NCBI GenBank assembly: GCA_902511405.1
Contig: CABXEZ010000007.1
Coordinates: 1-56,612 of the forward strand
Source: an uncultured Alphaproteobacteria bacterium
Lineage (GTDB): Bacteria > Pseudomonadota > Alphaproteobacteria > HIMB59 > GCA-002718135
DNA: 56,612 bases
Direction of reading: 5' to 3'
Position numbers and translations under genes: made by a program. This document shows positions 26,070-36,361 of this stretch, in pieces. Each line of letters opens with the position of its first letter. Position 1 is the first letter of the stretch. The notes under the pieces are model-generated. The model did no database searches and had not been told where the DNA came from. It was given only the letters and a program-made list of their open reading frames with translations.

Positions 26070-28245
26070 AGATAATATAGATTCAATTCTTAAAAGTAGA
26101 TATTTATCCTATGCTGTATCCACTATAATATCTAGATCTCTCCCAGATGTAAGAGATGGATTAAAGCCTGTTCATAGAAGGATTATTTATTCTATGTATT
26201 TATTAAAACTTTTTAATAATACTCCTTTTAAAAAATCTGCAAGGATAGTTGGTGATGTTATGGGTAAGTTTCATCCTCATGGTGATCAGGCAATTTATCA
26301 AAGTTTAGTCAGAATGGCGCAAGATTTTTCATCAAGAGTTACATTGATTGAAGGTCAAGGAAATTTTGGCAATATTGATGGAGATAATGCGGCAGCGATG
26401 AGATACACTGAAGCTAAACTTGAAGAAATAACTGAATTATTTTTTGATGGAATAGAAGAAGACTCAACAACTTTTAGTGAAAATTATGATGGTCAAAATT
26501 TAGAACCAGATGTCCTTCCTTCTAAATTGCCTAATATATTATTAAACGGAGCAACAGGAATAGCTGTTGGAATGGCAACGAATATACCCCCGCATAATTT
26601 AATGGAATTAAATGATTGCCTTGTTCAGCTTATTAAGAAGCCTAATTCTTCAGACTCTGAACTACTAAAATTTATTAAAGGGCCAGATTTACCTACAGGT
26701 GGTGAAATTATTCTCAGCTCTTATGAAAAGAAAAGTATTTACAAAAAAGGTTTTGGTTCTTTTTTAATTAATTCAAAATGGCATGAGGAAAAAATTAAAA
26801 ATGGAATGTATGAAGTAGTTATTACTGAAATTCCTTTTCAAGTAAATAAAGTAAAAATTATAGAGCAGGTAGCTAACTTAATTAATCTAAAAAAAATACC
26901 TCTTGATGATGTAAGAGATGAGTCTGATGAAAATATCAGAATTGTGCTTAAGCCAAAAAATAGAAATATAAACATAAATAAGCTAGTAGATTTATGTTTT
27001 AAACTAAGTGACCTATCAATTAAATACTCCTGTAACTTTAATGTTTTAGAAAAAGGACGAATACCAAAACAGCTAGGGTTAAAGTCTATATTAAGTCAAT
27101 TTATAGATTTTAGAAAAATTACTATTAAACGTAAATCAAAATTTAATATTAATAAAAACAACCACCGTTTAGAAATATTAAAAGGATATCTAATTGTTTT
27201 TGCTAATCTAGATAAAATCATAAAAATTATCAGAACAAAGGATGACCCCAAAAAGGAAATAATTAAGTTTTTTAAATTAACTGAGGTCCAAGCTGATGCT
27301 ATTTTAAATATGCGTCTTGGTTCTTTAAAAAAATTAGATGAAGAAAACCTGAATAAAGAAATTAAAAAATTAAAAGAAATTAATATTGATTTAAAAAAAC
27401 TAATAAACAATGATGATTATTTATGTAAATTTTTAATCAAAGAAATAAAAGATATAAATAATGGATTGAGTGAAAAAATTAAATTGCGAAAAAGCAAAAT
27501 TAATCTTTCAGATGATTATGAGTTGAATATTGACCTTGAAGAGTTTACTGAAATTGAACAATTTTATGTTTTAGTCACTAAAGATAATCAATTAAAAAAA
27601 GTGAAAGATTATTCAGAAGATAATCAAGATAAATACAGTTCTATTAAAAATGTTATACTTATTTCATCTAATCACAAACTTCTTATGTTTTTATCATCTG
27701 GCAAAGTTCTAACCTTGGATCCAAATGTATTGCCTGGTGGTAAAGCTTCACCAAAATCATATATTGAATTAATTAATGTTGGAGTTGATGAAAAACTTAT
27801 AGGTGTATTTAACGCAAATAAACAAAAGAAATTAATTCTCATTTCTAAGTTTGGAAAAGGGTTTATCTCTATTTCTGAAAATATGCTAACAAATCAAAAA
27901 AAAGGAAAAAATATAATCAACCTTAAGAATAATGATGTATTATTAAATGTTCATTCCCTAGAAAATAAGTATTTGGCCTTAGTATCAAAAAATGAAAAAT
28001 TACTTATTTTTAATACCTCCTCTTTACCTATCCTTAATAAGGGGGCTGGGGTTCAATTAATGAAGATAAAAGATAAAGACTACATAGTAGACAGTTCTTT
28101 GTTTGATTTAAATCAAGGTTTATCATGGAGAAAAACTGCAAAAACTAAAACCTTAAAAGATGTTCAATCTTGGAAAGGAAAAAGAGCTCAGGTAGGTAAA
28201 AAAATTCCAAAAGGATTTAATAAAAATCTTAAATTTAATAGTTAA
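26053..28245 (+). CDS. parC: DNA topoisomerase IV subunit A
   Basis: 730 residues. The breakage-reunion domain has [37 protein letters not shown] and the catalytic Tyr118 in [11 protein letters not shown], then a coiled segment and a C-terminal beta-propeller. At 730 residues it suits ParC rather than GyrA, and there is no clear GyrA box. The decatenating enzyme separates daughter chromosomes together with ParE, which is not in the window. Last gene of the rightward acpS-parC run. Confidence 0.93.
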   Translation: MKNIIKDNIDSILKSRYLSYAVSTIISRSLPDVRDGLKPVHRRIIYSMYLLKLFNNTPFKKSARIVGDVMGKFHPHGDQAIYQSLVRMAQDFSSRVTLIEGQGNFGNIDGDNAAAMRYTEAKLEEITELFFDGIEEDSTTFSENYDGQNLEPDVLPSKLPNILLNGATGIAVGMATNIPPHNLMELNDCLVQLIKKPNSSDSELLKFIKGPDLPTGGEIILSSYEKKSIYKKGFGSFLINSKWHEEKIKNGMYEVVITEIPFQVNKVKIIEQVANLINLKKIPLDDVRDESDENIRIVLKPKNRNININKLVDLCFKLSDLSIKYSCNFNVLEKGRIPKQLGLKSILSQFIDFRKITIKRKSKFNINKNNHRLEILKGYLIVFANLDKIIKIIRTKDDPKKEIIKFFKLTEVQADAILNMRLGSLKKLDEENLNKEIKKLKEINIDLKKLINNDDYLCKFLIKEIKDINNGLSEKIKLRKSKINLSDDYELNIDLEEFTEIEQFYVLVTKDNQLKKVKDYSEDNQDKYSSIKNVILISSNHKLLMFLSSGKVLTLDPNVLPGGKASPKSYIELINVGVDEKLIGVFNANKQKKLILISKFGKGFISISENMLTNQKKGKNIINLKNNDVLLNVHSLENKYLALVSKNEKLLIFNTSSLPILNKGAGVQLMKIKDKDYIVDSSLFDLNQGLSWRKTAKTKTLKDVQSWKGKRAQVGKKIPKGFNKNLKFNS

Positions 28246-28298
28246 ATAATTGATATTATTAAATAAATTTTTATAAAATTTAGCTTACTATGTTTTTT

Positions 28299-29474
28299 TT
28301 AAAAACTGGATAGGCCTGTTTGATTTTTTCCTAAAATTAATGAGTGAATATTTTCCGCACCTTCATAAGTTTTGACTGTTTCTAAATTAACAAGATGGCG
28401 CATAATATGATAATCTTCAATAAGTCCATTTGCCCCGAGCATATCTCTACAATCTCTCACAATCCTTAAAGACTTTTTACAATTATTTCTTTTAATTATA
28501 GATAATGCATTGATTATGTCTTGATTTTCATCCATTGCTTTTGCTGTTAAGTTGGCTGCAGCTAATCCTAGATTAATTTCAGTTTGCATATCAGCTAGTT
28601 TTTTTTGAATAAGTTGGTTCGCCGCTAGAGGTTTTTTAAACATTATTCTATTTTCAACATAATCTTTTGCTATTAACCAACATTCTGATGCTGCACCTAA
28701 TACCCCCCAGCTAATGCCAAAACGCGCTTTATTTAAACAGCTAAATACAGAGCTCCATCCTTTAGTATTTTCAAGACAATTAGATTTATCAATGTTAGCT
28801 TCATTTATAATTATCTGACCTGTGGGACTTATTTTTAGACTTGTTTTATTTTCTATGGCGCTAGTTGAAAGACCTTTTGTGCCTTTATCCAAAATAAATC
28901 CTTTAATAGAATCAGTCTCTAATTTTTCATTTAGTGCCCAAACAATAAATACATCTGCTATTGGAGCATTAGTAATCCAGTTTTTACTACCATTTAAAAT
29001 ATAACCATTTTGATTTTTTTTATATGTGGTCTTCATTGATGATGGATCTGAACCTGCCTCACTTTCAGTCAGACCAAAACATCCAATTTTGTTTCCTGAA
29101 ATTAGGTCGGGAAGGTATTTGTTTTTTTGAGATTCACTTCCAAAAGAATTTATAGGGTGAATTACTAAAGAGGATTGTACAGAGATTGATGAACGATAAC
29201 TGCTGTCAATTTTTTCTATTTCGTAGGCTATTAAGCCATAAGCTGCACTTGATGCTCCAGCACCACCATGATTTTTAACAGTTGATCCAAGAAGTCCTAG
29301 TCTGCCAAATTCTCTATATAAAACTCTATCAAAATTATGATTTCTATTATCATTAACTACAATTGGCCTAAGAACATTATTTGAAAAATCTCTAACATTT
29401 TTTTGGATTAGTTTTTCCTCTGTTGTTAAATTTTCTAATATAAAAAAAGGATCAAACCAGTTATTTTGTTTCAT
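28299..29474 (-). CDS. gcdH: Glutaryl-CoA dehydrogenase (acyl-CoA dehydrogenase family)
   Basis: A 391-residue FAD flavoenzyme converting glutaryl-CoA to crotonyl-CoA in lysine/tryptophan breakdown. GcdH-type features are SSYRSSISVQSSLVIHPI, GCFGLTESEAGSDPSSMKT, NGSKNWITNAPIADVFIVWA and the catalytic glutamate (E371) in TYEGAENIHSLILG. The SYRS-SVQSS block with its arginine is characteristic of the glutaryl-CoA subfamily. It is transcribed alone, divergent from rpiB across 54 bp. Electrons would pass to ETF. Confidence 0.9.
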   Translation of the reverse strand: MKQNNWFDPFFILENLTTEEKLIQKNVRDFSNNVLRPIVVNDNRNHNFDRVLYREFGRLGLLGSTVKNHGGAGASSAAYGLIAYEIEKIDSSYRSSISVQSSLVIHPINSFGSESQKNKYLPDLISGNKIGCFGLTESEAGSDPSSMKTTYKKNQNGYILNGSKNWITNAPIADVFIVWALNEKLETDSIKGFILDKGTKGLSTSAIENKTSLKISPTGQIIINEANIDKSNCLENTKGWSSVFSCLNKARFGISWGVLGAASECWLIAKDYVENRIMFKKPLAANQLIQKKLADMQTEINLGLAAANLTAKAMDENQDIINALSIIKRNNCKKSLRIVRDCRDMLGANGLIEDYHIMRHLVNLETVKTYEGAENIHSLILGKNQTGLSSF

Positions 29475-29528
29475 TGAATGATATGCAATAACACTATTTT
29501 GTTATAAGGGAATAATAATTAATAAAAT

Positions 29529-29945
29529 ATGAATAAGAAAATCTTTATAGCTTCTGATCACGCCGGGTATAAAATGAAAACTAAACTAAATGATCATTTT
29601 ACTTGTTTTATTGATTTAGGTACTAATTCTATTGATAGTGTTGACTATCCTGATTTTGCACACAAGTTAACTAACGAAGTATTAAATAATGATGAAAGTT
29701 TAGGTATTTTAATTTGTGGAACAGGAGTAGGAATGAGCATAGCAGCTAATAGATCTAAAGGTATTAGAGCTGGATTAGTTAACAGTGTTGAAGTAGCAAG
29801 ATTAATTAGACAGCATAACGATGCTAATGTATTAGTAATACCTGGAAGATTTATGGATTCTGAAGAAGCAATAAACTGTGTAAAAGCTTTTATTGAAACA
29901 CAATTTGAATCAGGAAGACATAAGCAAAGAGTAGAAAAAATATGA
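29529..29945 (+). CDS. rpiB: Ribose-5-phosphate isomerase B
   Basis: A 138-residue RpiB/LacA-type sugar isomerase interconverting ribulose-5-P and ribose-5-P. Signatures are [36 protein letters not shown] with the catalytic Cys, and [14 protein letters not shown]. Its stop overlaps the glyA start by 4 bp (ATGA), which groups pentose supply with one-carbon metabolism and the riboflavin genes downstream. Confidence 0.96.
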   Translation: MNKKIFIASDHAGYKMKTKLNDHFTCFIDLGTNSIDSVDYPDFAHKLTNEVLNNDESLGILICGTGVGMSIAANRSKGIRAGLVNSVEVARLIRQHNDANVLVIPGRFMDSEEAINCVKAFIETQFESGRHKQRVEKI

Positions 29946-31231
29946 GTTTAAAATTTTTTAACGATAATATTAAAGACGCTGATCCAGAAGTATACGAAAC
30001 TTTAAAAAAAGAACTGGAAAGACAACAAAATCAAATAGAACTAATTGCTTCTGAAAACATTGCTTCTAAAGCTGTTTTAAATGCACAAGGTTCAGTAATG
30101 ACAAATAAGTACGCTGAGGGTTATCCTGGAAAAAGGTATTATGGAGGGTGTGAGTTTGTTGATGAGGCTGAAAACATAGCTTTAGAGAGGGTTAAAGAAT
30201 TATATAATTGTAAATATGCCAACCTCCAGCCGCATAGTGGAGCACAAGCTAATCAGGCTGTTTTTTTAGCTCTTTTGCAGCCTCACGATACAATCCTTGG
30301 AATGTCTCTGGCTTCAGGAGGTCATTTAACGCATGGAGCTAAACCAAACCTTTCTGGTAAATGGTTTAACCCAATTCAGTACGGGGTTAAAAAAGATGGA
30401 AATGATAAAGATTTAATTGATTATGAAGAAGTAGAATCTCTAGCCTTAAAGCATAAGCCAAAATTAATTATCGCAGGAGCCTCTGCTTATCCCAGGGTAA
30501 TAGATTGGAAAAAATTTAGAGACATCGCTGATAAAGTTGGTGCATATTTTTTAGTAGATATGGCTCATTATTCAGGACTAATTGCTGGTAAACAATACCC
30601 AAGCCCAATAGAGCATGCTCACATTGTTACTTCTACAACACACAAAACGTTAAGAGGTGCAAGAAGTGCAATGATTTTAACTAATGATGAATCTCTTATT
30701 AAAAAAATTAACAGTGCTGTTTTCCCTGGATTGCAAGGCGGGCCTCTAATGCATGTAATGGCTGGTAAGGCTGTTGCTTTTGGAGAAGCTTTAAAGCCAG
30801 AATTTGAAGATTACATAAAGAAAGTTATCTCAAATGCTAAAGTATTATCATCATCTTTAGTTAGCAACGGATTTAAGATTGTTACTGGTGGGACTGACTC
30901 ACATATAGTCTGGCTGGATCTAACTCCAAAAAATGTAACAGGGGATAAAGCAGAAAAAATATTAGAAGATGTTGGAATTGCTTGTAATAAAAATGCAATT
31001 CCATATGATCCTAATCCTCCCAAAATAACAAGTGGTTTGAGGTTTGGAACTGCTGCAGCTACCTCTAGAGGTTTTAGTGAAAGTGATTTTAATGAAATTG
31101 GTGATATGATATCAGAAGTACTTGATAATGTTAATCAAAACGAAGATAATCAAAAACAATTTATTTCTTCTATGAAAGACAAAGTAATTAACATGTGTAA
31201 AAAATATCCGATTTATACTGAGGCATTCTAA
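29942..31231 (+). CDS. glyA: Serine hydroxymethyltransferase
   Basis: A 429-residue PLP enzyme making glycine and 5,10-methylene-THF from serine. It shows [34 protein letters not shown] and the PLP lysine in [14 protein letters not shown]. Length is normal. It shares one base with nrdR (TAATG), so the downstream genes are co-translated. Confidence 0.97.
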   Translation: MSLKFFNDNIKDADPEVYETLKKELERQQNQIELIASENIASKAVLNAQGSVMTNKYAEGYPGKRYYGGCEFVDEAENIALERVKELYNCKYANLQPHSGAQANQAVFLALLQPHDTILGMSLASGGHLTHGAKPNLSGKWFNPIQYGVKKDGNDKDLIDYEEVESLALKHKPKLIIAGASAYPRVIDWKKFRDIADKVGAYFLVDMAHYSGLIAGKQYPSPIEHAHIVTSTTHKTLRGARSAMILTNDESLIKKINSAVFPGLQGGPLMHVMAGKAVAFGEALKPEFEDYIKKVISNAKVLSSSLVSNGFKIVTGGTDSHIVWLDLTPKNVTGDKAEKILEDVGIACNKNAIPYDPNPPKITSGLRFGTAAATSRGFSESDFNEIGDMISEVLDNVNQNEDNQKQFISSMKDKVINMCKKYPIYTEAF

Positions 31232-31683
31232 TGAGGTGTCCTTTTTGTAGTAATGAAGACTCTCAAGTTAAAGACTCAAGACCAACTGAGGACAATACGG
31301 CAATTAGAAGAAGGCGTATTTGTGAAACTTGTGGATCTAGATTTACAACTTTTGAAAGAATACAATTAAGAGATTTAATCGTCGTAAAAACAGATGGTCA
31401 GAAAGAAACTTTTGATAGAGATAAAATGTATAGATCGTTATCATTAGCACTAAGAAAAAGAGATATTGAAACTGAAAAAATTGAAAAAATTGTTAATGCA
31501 ATTGTTAGGAAGCTTGAAAACTCTGGGGAAGGAGAAATCAAAACTGTTCTTATTGGTCAATATATTATGGAAGCTTTAGCTAACCTAGATCAAGTAGCAT
31601 ATGTAAGATTTGCTTCAGTTTATAAAAATTTTAGAGAAGTTAAGGATTTTGAAGATTTTTTAGGTAATTTAGAAGACAAATAA
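31231..31683 (+). CDS. nrdR: Transcriptional repressor NrdR
   Basis: 150 residues. An N-terminal zinc ribbon (MRCPFC ... [14 protein letters not shown]) followed by an ATP-cone ([16 protein letters not shown] onward). NrdR senses (d)ATP and represses ribonucleotide reductase genes. It is overlapped by glyA at the start and followed by ribD after 7 bp, the usual alphaproteobacterial context. Confidence 0.96.
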   Translation: MRCPFCSNEDSQVKDSRPTEDNTAIRRRRICETCGSRFTTFERIQLRDLIVVKTDGQKETFDRDKMYRSLSLALRKRDIETEKIEKIVNAIVRKLENSGEGEIKTVLIGQYIMEALANLDQVAYVRFASVYKNFREVKDFEDFLGNLEDK

Positions 31684-31690
31684 ATTTAAA

Positions 31691-32770
31691 ATGATGTCTT
31701 ATCATCTAAAGTTTATAAATTTAGCTCATGATATTGCTCTAAAAAATTTAGGTAAAACATTTCCAAACCCAAGTGTTGGATGCATCATATCAAAAAATAA
31801 TAAAATTATTTCAAGGGGAGTTACAAGCAGTACTGGCAGACCTCACGCAGAAGAAATTGCTTTAAAAAAAGCAGGTAAAAAATCTAAAGGAGCAACTATG
31901 TATGTAACTCTTGAACCATGTTTTCATAGCTCCCAAAATGGTTCATGCACAGATCAAATATTAAGATCAGGTATTAAAGAAGTTTATGTTTCATGCATTG
32001 ATCAGGATCCTCGAACAAAAAATAAAAGTATTAGCAAGCTTAAAAGAAATAAAATAAAAGTTATTGTAGGAATTCAAAAAGATAAAACTTTAAGCACTAA
32101 TAATTTTTTTTTTAAAAGTCTCATTAAGAAAAAACCTTTTACTAAAGTAAAAATGGCAATTTCTTATGACGACAAAATTGCTTGGGGCAATTATAAAAGC
32201 AAATGGATAAGTAATTCAAAAAGTAGAGAGTATGTTCATGATTTACGTTTTAAAACTCAAGCTATACTAACTACATCTAAAACAATTCTAAAAGATAATC
32301 CTAGATTTACAGTAAGAAAAAAAAACAAAATAATAAAACACATTAATGTTGTTGTGATAGATAAAAATTTAAATATTCCTCTTAATACAAAATTATTAAA
32401 AAATTTACATGAAAGAAGAGTAATTATTTTTACATCTAAAAAAAATACTAAATCAAAAAAGTTGAAACAGTTAGGTTGCGAGATTATAGAAATGAAAAGT
32501 GAAAATAATAAATTAAATTTAAAAAAAATATTTACCCATTTGTATAAACTAAAAATATCAGATTTATTTGTTGAAGCAGGAGGTATTTTATTTGCAGATT
32601 TAATTAAAAGTAAATTAGTAGATGAAATTCATTTATTTAGAGCTCCAATTATTATCGGTGAAAAAGGAATTCCAGTAATTGATGGAAATTCATTGAAAAA
32701 TATCAAGAAAAAATTAATAGAAACATTAAATTTTGAAGATAATGTATATTCAAAATATAAAGTGAATTAA
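31691..32770 (+). CDS. ribD: Riboflavin biosynthesis deaminase/reductase RibD
   Basis: A 359-residue bifunctional protein. The N-terminal deaminase has zinc ligands in GRPHAEEIALKKAG and LEPCFHSSQNGSC. The C-terminal reductase domain starts near residue 150 (FTKVKMAISYDDKIAWG) and contains LFVEAGGILFADLI. It converts the pyrimidinone intermediate to the ribitylamino form. Two neighbouring ATGs offer the start. ribE begins at the base after the stop. Confidence 0.95.
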   Translation: MMSYHLKFINLAHDIALKNLGKTFPNPSVGCIISKNNKIISRGVTSSTGRPHAEEIALKKAGKKSKGATMYVTLEPCFHSSQNGSCTDQILRSGIKEVYVSCIDQDPRTKNKSISKLKRNKIKVIVGIQKDKTLSTNNFFFKSLIKKKPFTKVKMAISYDDKIAWGNYKSKWISNSKSREYVHDLRFKTQAILTTSKTILKDNPRFTVRKKNKIIKHINVVVIDKNLNIPLNTKLLKNLHERRVIIFTSKKNTKSKKLKQLGCEIIEMKSENNKLNLKKIFTHLYKLKISDLFVEAGGILFADLIKSKLVDEIHLFRAPIIIGEKGIPVIDGNSLKNIKKKLIETLNFEDNVYSKYKVN

Positions 32771-33364
32771 ATGTTTACAGGAATAATAGAAAATTTAGGT
32801 CGTGTAATTAGTTTTACTAATGGAGAATTAGAGATTTCTACATCTCTTGATTTAAGTGATTGTAATATCGGCTCTTCTATTTGTTGTAATGGCGTTTGTC
32901 TCACGGCAACTGAAATAAATTCTAAAGATGACGAATATATATTTAAGGTTAATGTGGGTGAAGAAACTCAGAAGAGGACAAATTTTTCTAATAAGCACTT
33001 TAAAGAATTTGTTAGAATTAATATTGAAAAATCACTAAAGATTGGCGATGAAATATCAGGACATTTTGTTTATGGCCATGTCGATTGTACTACTCAAATT
33101 AATAAAATAATAAAGTTGAAGAATAGTTGGGAATTTTATTTTCTAAATTTTAAAAATAAAGATAAAAATTTTATTGTTGAAAAAGGTTCAATTGCAATAA
33201 ACGGTATATCTCTTACTGTAGCAAAAGAAGATAATAATTATTTTTCTATTTCAGTTATTCCTCACACTTTTGACAACACAAACCTTAAATACTTAAAGGA
33301 GCAAGATTTAGTAAATATAGAGTTTGATTATTTGGCTAGATTTTCTATGAAGGATAAATTGTAA
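32771..33364 (+). CDS. ribE: Riboflavin synthase, alpha chain
   Basis: 197 residues. Two lumazine-binding barrels, each with its motif: MFTGIIENLGRV with CCNGVCLTAT in the first, and EKGSIAINGISLTVA in the second. It dismutates two lumazines to riboflavin. It abuts ribD and shares one base with ribBX (TAATG). Confidence 0.95.
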   Translation: MFTGIIENLGRVISFTNGELEISTSLDLSDCNIGSSICCNGVCLTATEINSKDDEYIFKVNVGEETQKRTNFSNKHFKEFVRINIEKSLKIGDEISGHFVYGHVDCTTQINKIIKLKNSWEFYFLNFKNKDKNFIVEKGSIAINGISLTVAKEDNNYFSISVIPHTFDNTNLKYLKEQDLVNIEFDYLARFSMKDKL

Positions 33365-34467
33365 TGAATTACAAAACAAAGAACGCAAAAATTTCACCTA
33401 TCGAGGAAATTATTGAAGAAGCTAGAAATGGTAAAATGTATATTTTGGTTGATGATCCTGATAGAGAAAATGAAGGTGATTTGATTATACCGGCACAAAT
33501 GGCAACGCCAGATGCCATAAATTTTATGGCTAAATATGGAAGAGGCCTTATTTGTCTATCTATGACAAAAGAAAGGATTGAAGAATTAAACTTGCCTTTA
33601 ATGAATCCAAATAATCAAAAAAATGACTTAACGGCATTTACAATTTCTATTGAAGCTAAAGAAGGTGTTACAACCGGTATATCTGCAGCAGATCGATCAC
33701 ATACAATATCAGTAGCAATTAATCATAATCGAAATAAAAATGATTTAGTTTCTCCTGGTCATGTATTTCCATTAATGTCATGGGATGGCGGTGTATTAGT
33801 AAGAGCTGGACATACAGAGGCGGCAGTTGATATTTCAAAATTAGCAGGTTTAAATCCATCTGGAGTAATATGTGAAATTATGAGCGAAGATGGTAGTATG
33901 GCTAGATTGCCTGAAATATTAGATTTTGCAAAAAAATATGATTTAAAAGTCGGCACAGTGTCTGATTTAATAAAATATAGGTTAAAATATAATAAGATTA
34001 TTAATCAAGTGTCAGAGCGTCCTTTTGAAAGTGACAAAGGTAATGATTTTATTTTAAAAATATTTGAAAATTCAATCTCTAAAGAAAAACATTATGCTTT
34101 AGTAAAAAATATTAAATTTCCAAATAAGTCATATCCTGTAAGAATGCATAAACTTAATATTGAAAAAGATATATTTGCTGAAAAAAATATTTTTGGTGAT
34201 GAGATTAATCACTCTTTTGATGTTATAGAAAAACATGGATCTGGCGCAATAGTTCTTATTAATAATGATATTGCACCAAATATTCTTAAAGCTTTTGATC
34301 AGCGTCATAAACAAGATAACAAACTTGAACTTCGTGAATACGGTGTAGGTGCTCAAATTTTAAAAAATATTGGAATTAAAAAGATAATATTACTTTCAAA
34401 TTCAAATAAAAAAATTATAGCCTTGGATGGGTTTGATATTGAAATAACTGAACAACATACAATATGA
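33364..34467 (+). CDS. ribB: 3,4-dihydroxy-2-butanone 4-phosphate synthase with a degenerate GTP cyclohydrolase II domain
   Basis: 367 residues. The N-terminal RibB domain is intact: ILVDDPDRENEGDLIIPA, GRGLICLSM, GISAADRSHTI and the HTEAAVDISKLAG segment. The C-terminal half keeps the RibA fold (FDQRHKQDNKLELREYGVGAQIL) but lacks the Cys zinc ligands and catalytic residues of the CxxGDxxxSxRCDC region. It should therefore make only the four-carbon unit; such hybrids are called RibBX. A separate ribA is expected elsewhere. It overlaps ribH by 4 bp. Confidence 0.92.
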   Translation: MNYKTKNAKISPIEEIIEEARNGKMYILVDDPDRENEGDLIIPAQMATPDAINFMAKYGRGLICLSMTKERIEELNLPLMNPNNQKNDLTAFTISIEAKEGVTTGISAADRSHTISVAINHNRNKNDLVSPGHVFPLMSWDGGVLVRAGHTEAAVDISKLAGLNPSGVICEIMSEDGSMARLPEILDFAKKYDLKVGTVSDLIKYRLKYNKIINQVSERPFESDKGNDFILKIFENSISKEKHYALVKNIKFPNKSYPVRMHKLNIEKDIFAEKNIFGDEINHSFDVIEKHGSGAIVLINNDIAPNILKAFDQRHKQDNKLELREYGVGAQILKNIGIKKIILLSNSNKKIIALDGFDIEITEQHTI

Positions 34468-34862
34468 AAAAAAAAATTTTAATTGTTATATCTGATTACT
34501 ATGAGGAAATTGGAAAGAATTTACTAAAAGGATCGGTTAATGAATTAAAGTTAAATAATATTAAATATGATATTTTATTCGCACCTGGTTGTTTTGAAAT
34601 TCCTTTTTTAATATCTAAAAATATAAAAAAATATAAAGGATTTATTGCTCTAGGTTGTGTTATTCGTGGAGAAACTTACCATTTTGAATTGATTGCCAAT
34701 GAATGTGCACGAAAAATCATAGATATATCTAATGAGCATCTAAAGCCTATTGGGTTTGGAATTTTGACTTGTGAAAATATTAAACAAGCAAAGATAAGAA
34801 GTGATATAAAAAAGAAAAATAAAGGTAAAGAAGCAGCTTATGCTTGCATTAAACTTTTATAA
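34464..34862 (+). CDS. ribH: 6,7-dimethyl-8-ribityllumazine synthase
   Basis: 132 residues, slightly short for the family. Motifs are FAPGCFEIPFLIS and ALGCVIRGETYHFELIANE with the catalytic His. It condenses the RibD product with the RibB product to lumazine, the substrate of RibE, whose gene is two upstream. nusB starts 5 bp downstream. Confidence 0.94.
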   Translation: MKKKILIVISDYYEEIGKNLLKGSVNELKLNNIKYDILFAPGCFEIPFLISKNIKKYKGFIALGCVIRGETYHFELIANECARKIIDISNEHLKPIGFGILTCENIKQAKIRSDIKKKNKGKEAAYACIKLL

Positions 34863-34867
34863 TATAA

Positions 34868-35332
34868 ATGCAAAATTTAATAAAAACTAAAACTCGTTTG
34901 GCTTATATTCAATTTATATTTTCTACTTTTTTTTCAAAAGGTGAAATAATTGATGAGACTGAGCATTTTCAAAACTATTTTTATAAATTATCAATTCCTT
35001 CAATTGAAAAAGATCAAGAAATTATTGTTGATTTTAATAAGAATTTTCTTACCAAACTATCATTTAGTTACTTTGAATTTATAAAAAAAAACAATATAGC
35101 TGATTTAATAGATCCATTTGTTAAGTTTGATAGAAAATATAAAAATTGGAGCTTTATAAATAAATCAATAATCTTAGCAATTTTTTCAGAAATTGAAATT
35201 TCAAAAAAAGAAAAAATAAAAATTTTAATTAATGACTATTTTAATATTTCTAAATCGCTAATATCTAAAAAAGAACTCGGAATGATTAATGCAATTACCG
35301 ACAAATATATAAATGAAAATAAAATTATCTGA
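34868..35332 (+). CDS. nusB: Transcription antitermination factor NusB
   Basis: A 154-residue all-helical protein. It begins KTKTRLAYIQFIFSTFF, the NusB opening with an unusual aromatic-rich version of the QALYQ segment. It ends with ILAIFSEIEI...LINDYFNISK and NAITDKYI, matching the helix pattern of the family. NusB/NusE bind boxA of rRNA leaders. Divergent in sequence, but position between ribH and thiL is the classic one. Overlaps thiL by 20 bp. Confidence 0.85.
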   Translation: MQNLIKTKTRLAYIQFIFSTFFSKGEIIDETEHFQNYFYKLSIPSIEKDQEIIVDFNKNFLTKLSFSYFEFIKKNNIADLIDPFVKFDRKYKNWSFINKSIILAIFSEIEISKKEKIKILINDYFNISKSLISKKELGMINAITDKYINENKII

Positions 35333-36299
35333 TCAATTATCAGAAAAAATAATAATCAATTCACTGCTTAAAAAATTAAGCTTTAATAAAAAAGGAACAT
35401 TTAATTTTGAAAATGATGCTGCTTATTTAAGTCTTGCTAAAAATTACAAAACTATTGTTACAACTGATAGTATAACTGAAAATATTGATTTTTTTTATAA
35501 TGACCCCCCTGAATCTGTAGCTCATAAATTGGTATGTGTTAATTTATCTGATTTATCAGCTATGGGATCTGCGCCTGTTGCATACACATTAAATTTATCT
35601 CTTAATGCGAAAATTAATATAAATTGGCTTAATAGATTTACTAACAGATTATTTAAATTACAAAAACAGTATAATTTTTATCTTCTCGGTGGGGATATTT
35701 CCAAGTCTTATGAACTGACTCTTTCTGCTAATTTTTTTGGAAAAGCAAAATTGAAAGACATCTTATCTCAAAATAAATGTTCAATAGGTAACGATATTTG
35801 GATTACAGGTAACTTAGGTAACTCATACTTAGGTTATAAAATTCTTACGAACTCAAAAATTAAATTAAGTAATAAAGATGCAGAATATTATAAAAATAGT
35901 TATTTGTACCCTAATCCTTGTATGTTTGGTTCCTGTGCATCTATGTTTATTAGTGCGGCAACTGACATTTCAGATGGCTTCTATGGAGATTTAAATAAAA
36001 TTCTTAATAATAAAGTTGCTGCTAAATTAAATAAAAAAGATTTTTTAATTTCAAAGAATTTAAGAAATATTATTTCAACAAATAAATCTAAAATTTCTAT
36101 TGAAGATATTCTTTCTTGGGGTGATGATTACCAGCTTGTATTCACTGCAAATAAAAAATTTAGAAATCAAATTAATAATTTAGGAAAAAAAAATAATATT
36201 AAATTAACAAATATTGGGGCAATAATTAAAGGTAAAGGAATATATGATGATTCTATGAACGTAATTAAAAACCTAAGCAGTTATGATCATTTTAGCTAA
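35313..36299 (+). CDS. thiL: Thiamine-monophosphate kinase
   Basis: 328 residues. AIR-synthase/ThiL fold. FENDAAYLSL and TTDSITENIDFF are the ATP/Mg2+ loops, followed by VCVNLSDLSAMGSAPVAY, LLGGDISKS and TDISDGFYGDL. It phosphorylates TMP to thiamine pyrophosphate. The window also holds a thiamine-type uptake system under TPP riboswitch control (53-55.7 kb). Starts inside nusB. Confidence 0.92.
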   Translation: MKIKLSDQLSEKIIINSLLKKLSFNKKGTFNFENDAAYLSLAKNYKTIVTTDSITENIDFFYNDPPESVAHKLVCVNLSDLSAMGSAPVAYTLNLSLNAKININWLNRFTNRLFKLQKQYNFYLLGGDISKSYELTLSANFFGKAKLKDILSQNKCSIGNDIWITGNLGNSYLGYKILTNSKIKLSNKDAEYYKNSYLYPNPCMFGSCASMFISAATDISDGFYGDLNKILNNKVAAKLNKKDFLISKNLRNIISTNKSKISIEDILSWGDDYQLVFTANKKFRNQINNLGKKNNIKLTNIGAIIKGKGIYDDSMNVIKNLSSYDHFS

Positions 36300-36361
36300 A
36301 ATGTTGATTTATTCTATATATTCTGACATATGACCCAAAAATTTCAAGGAGAACACCCACA

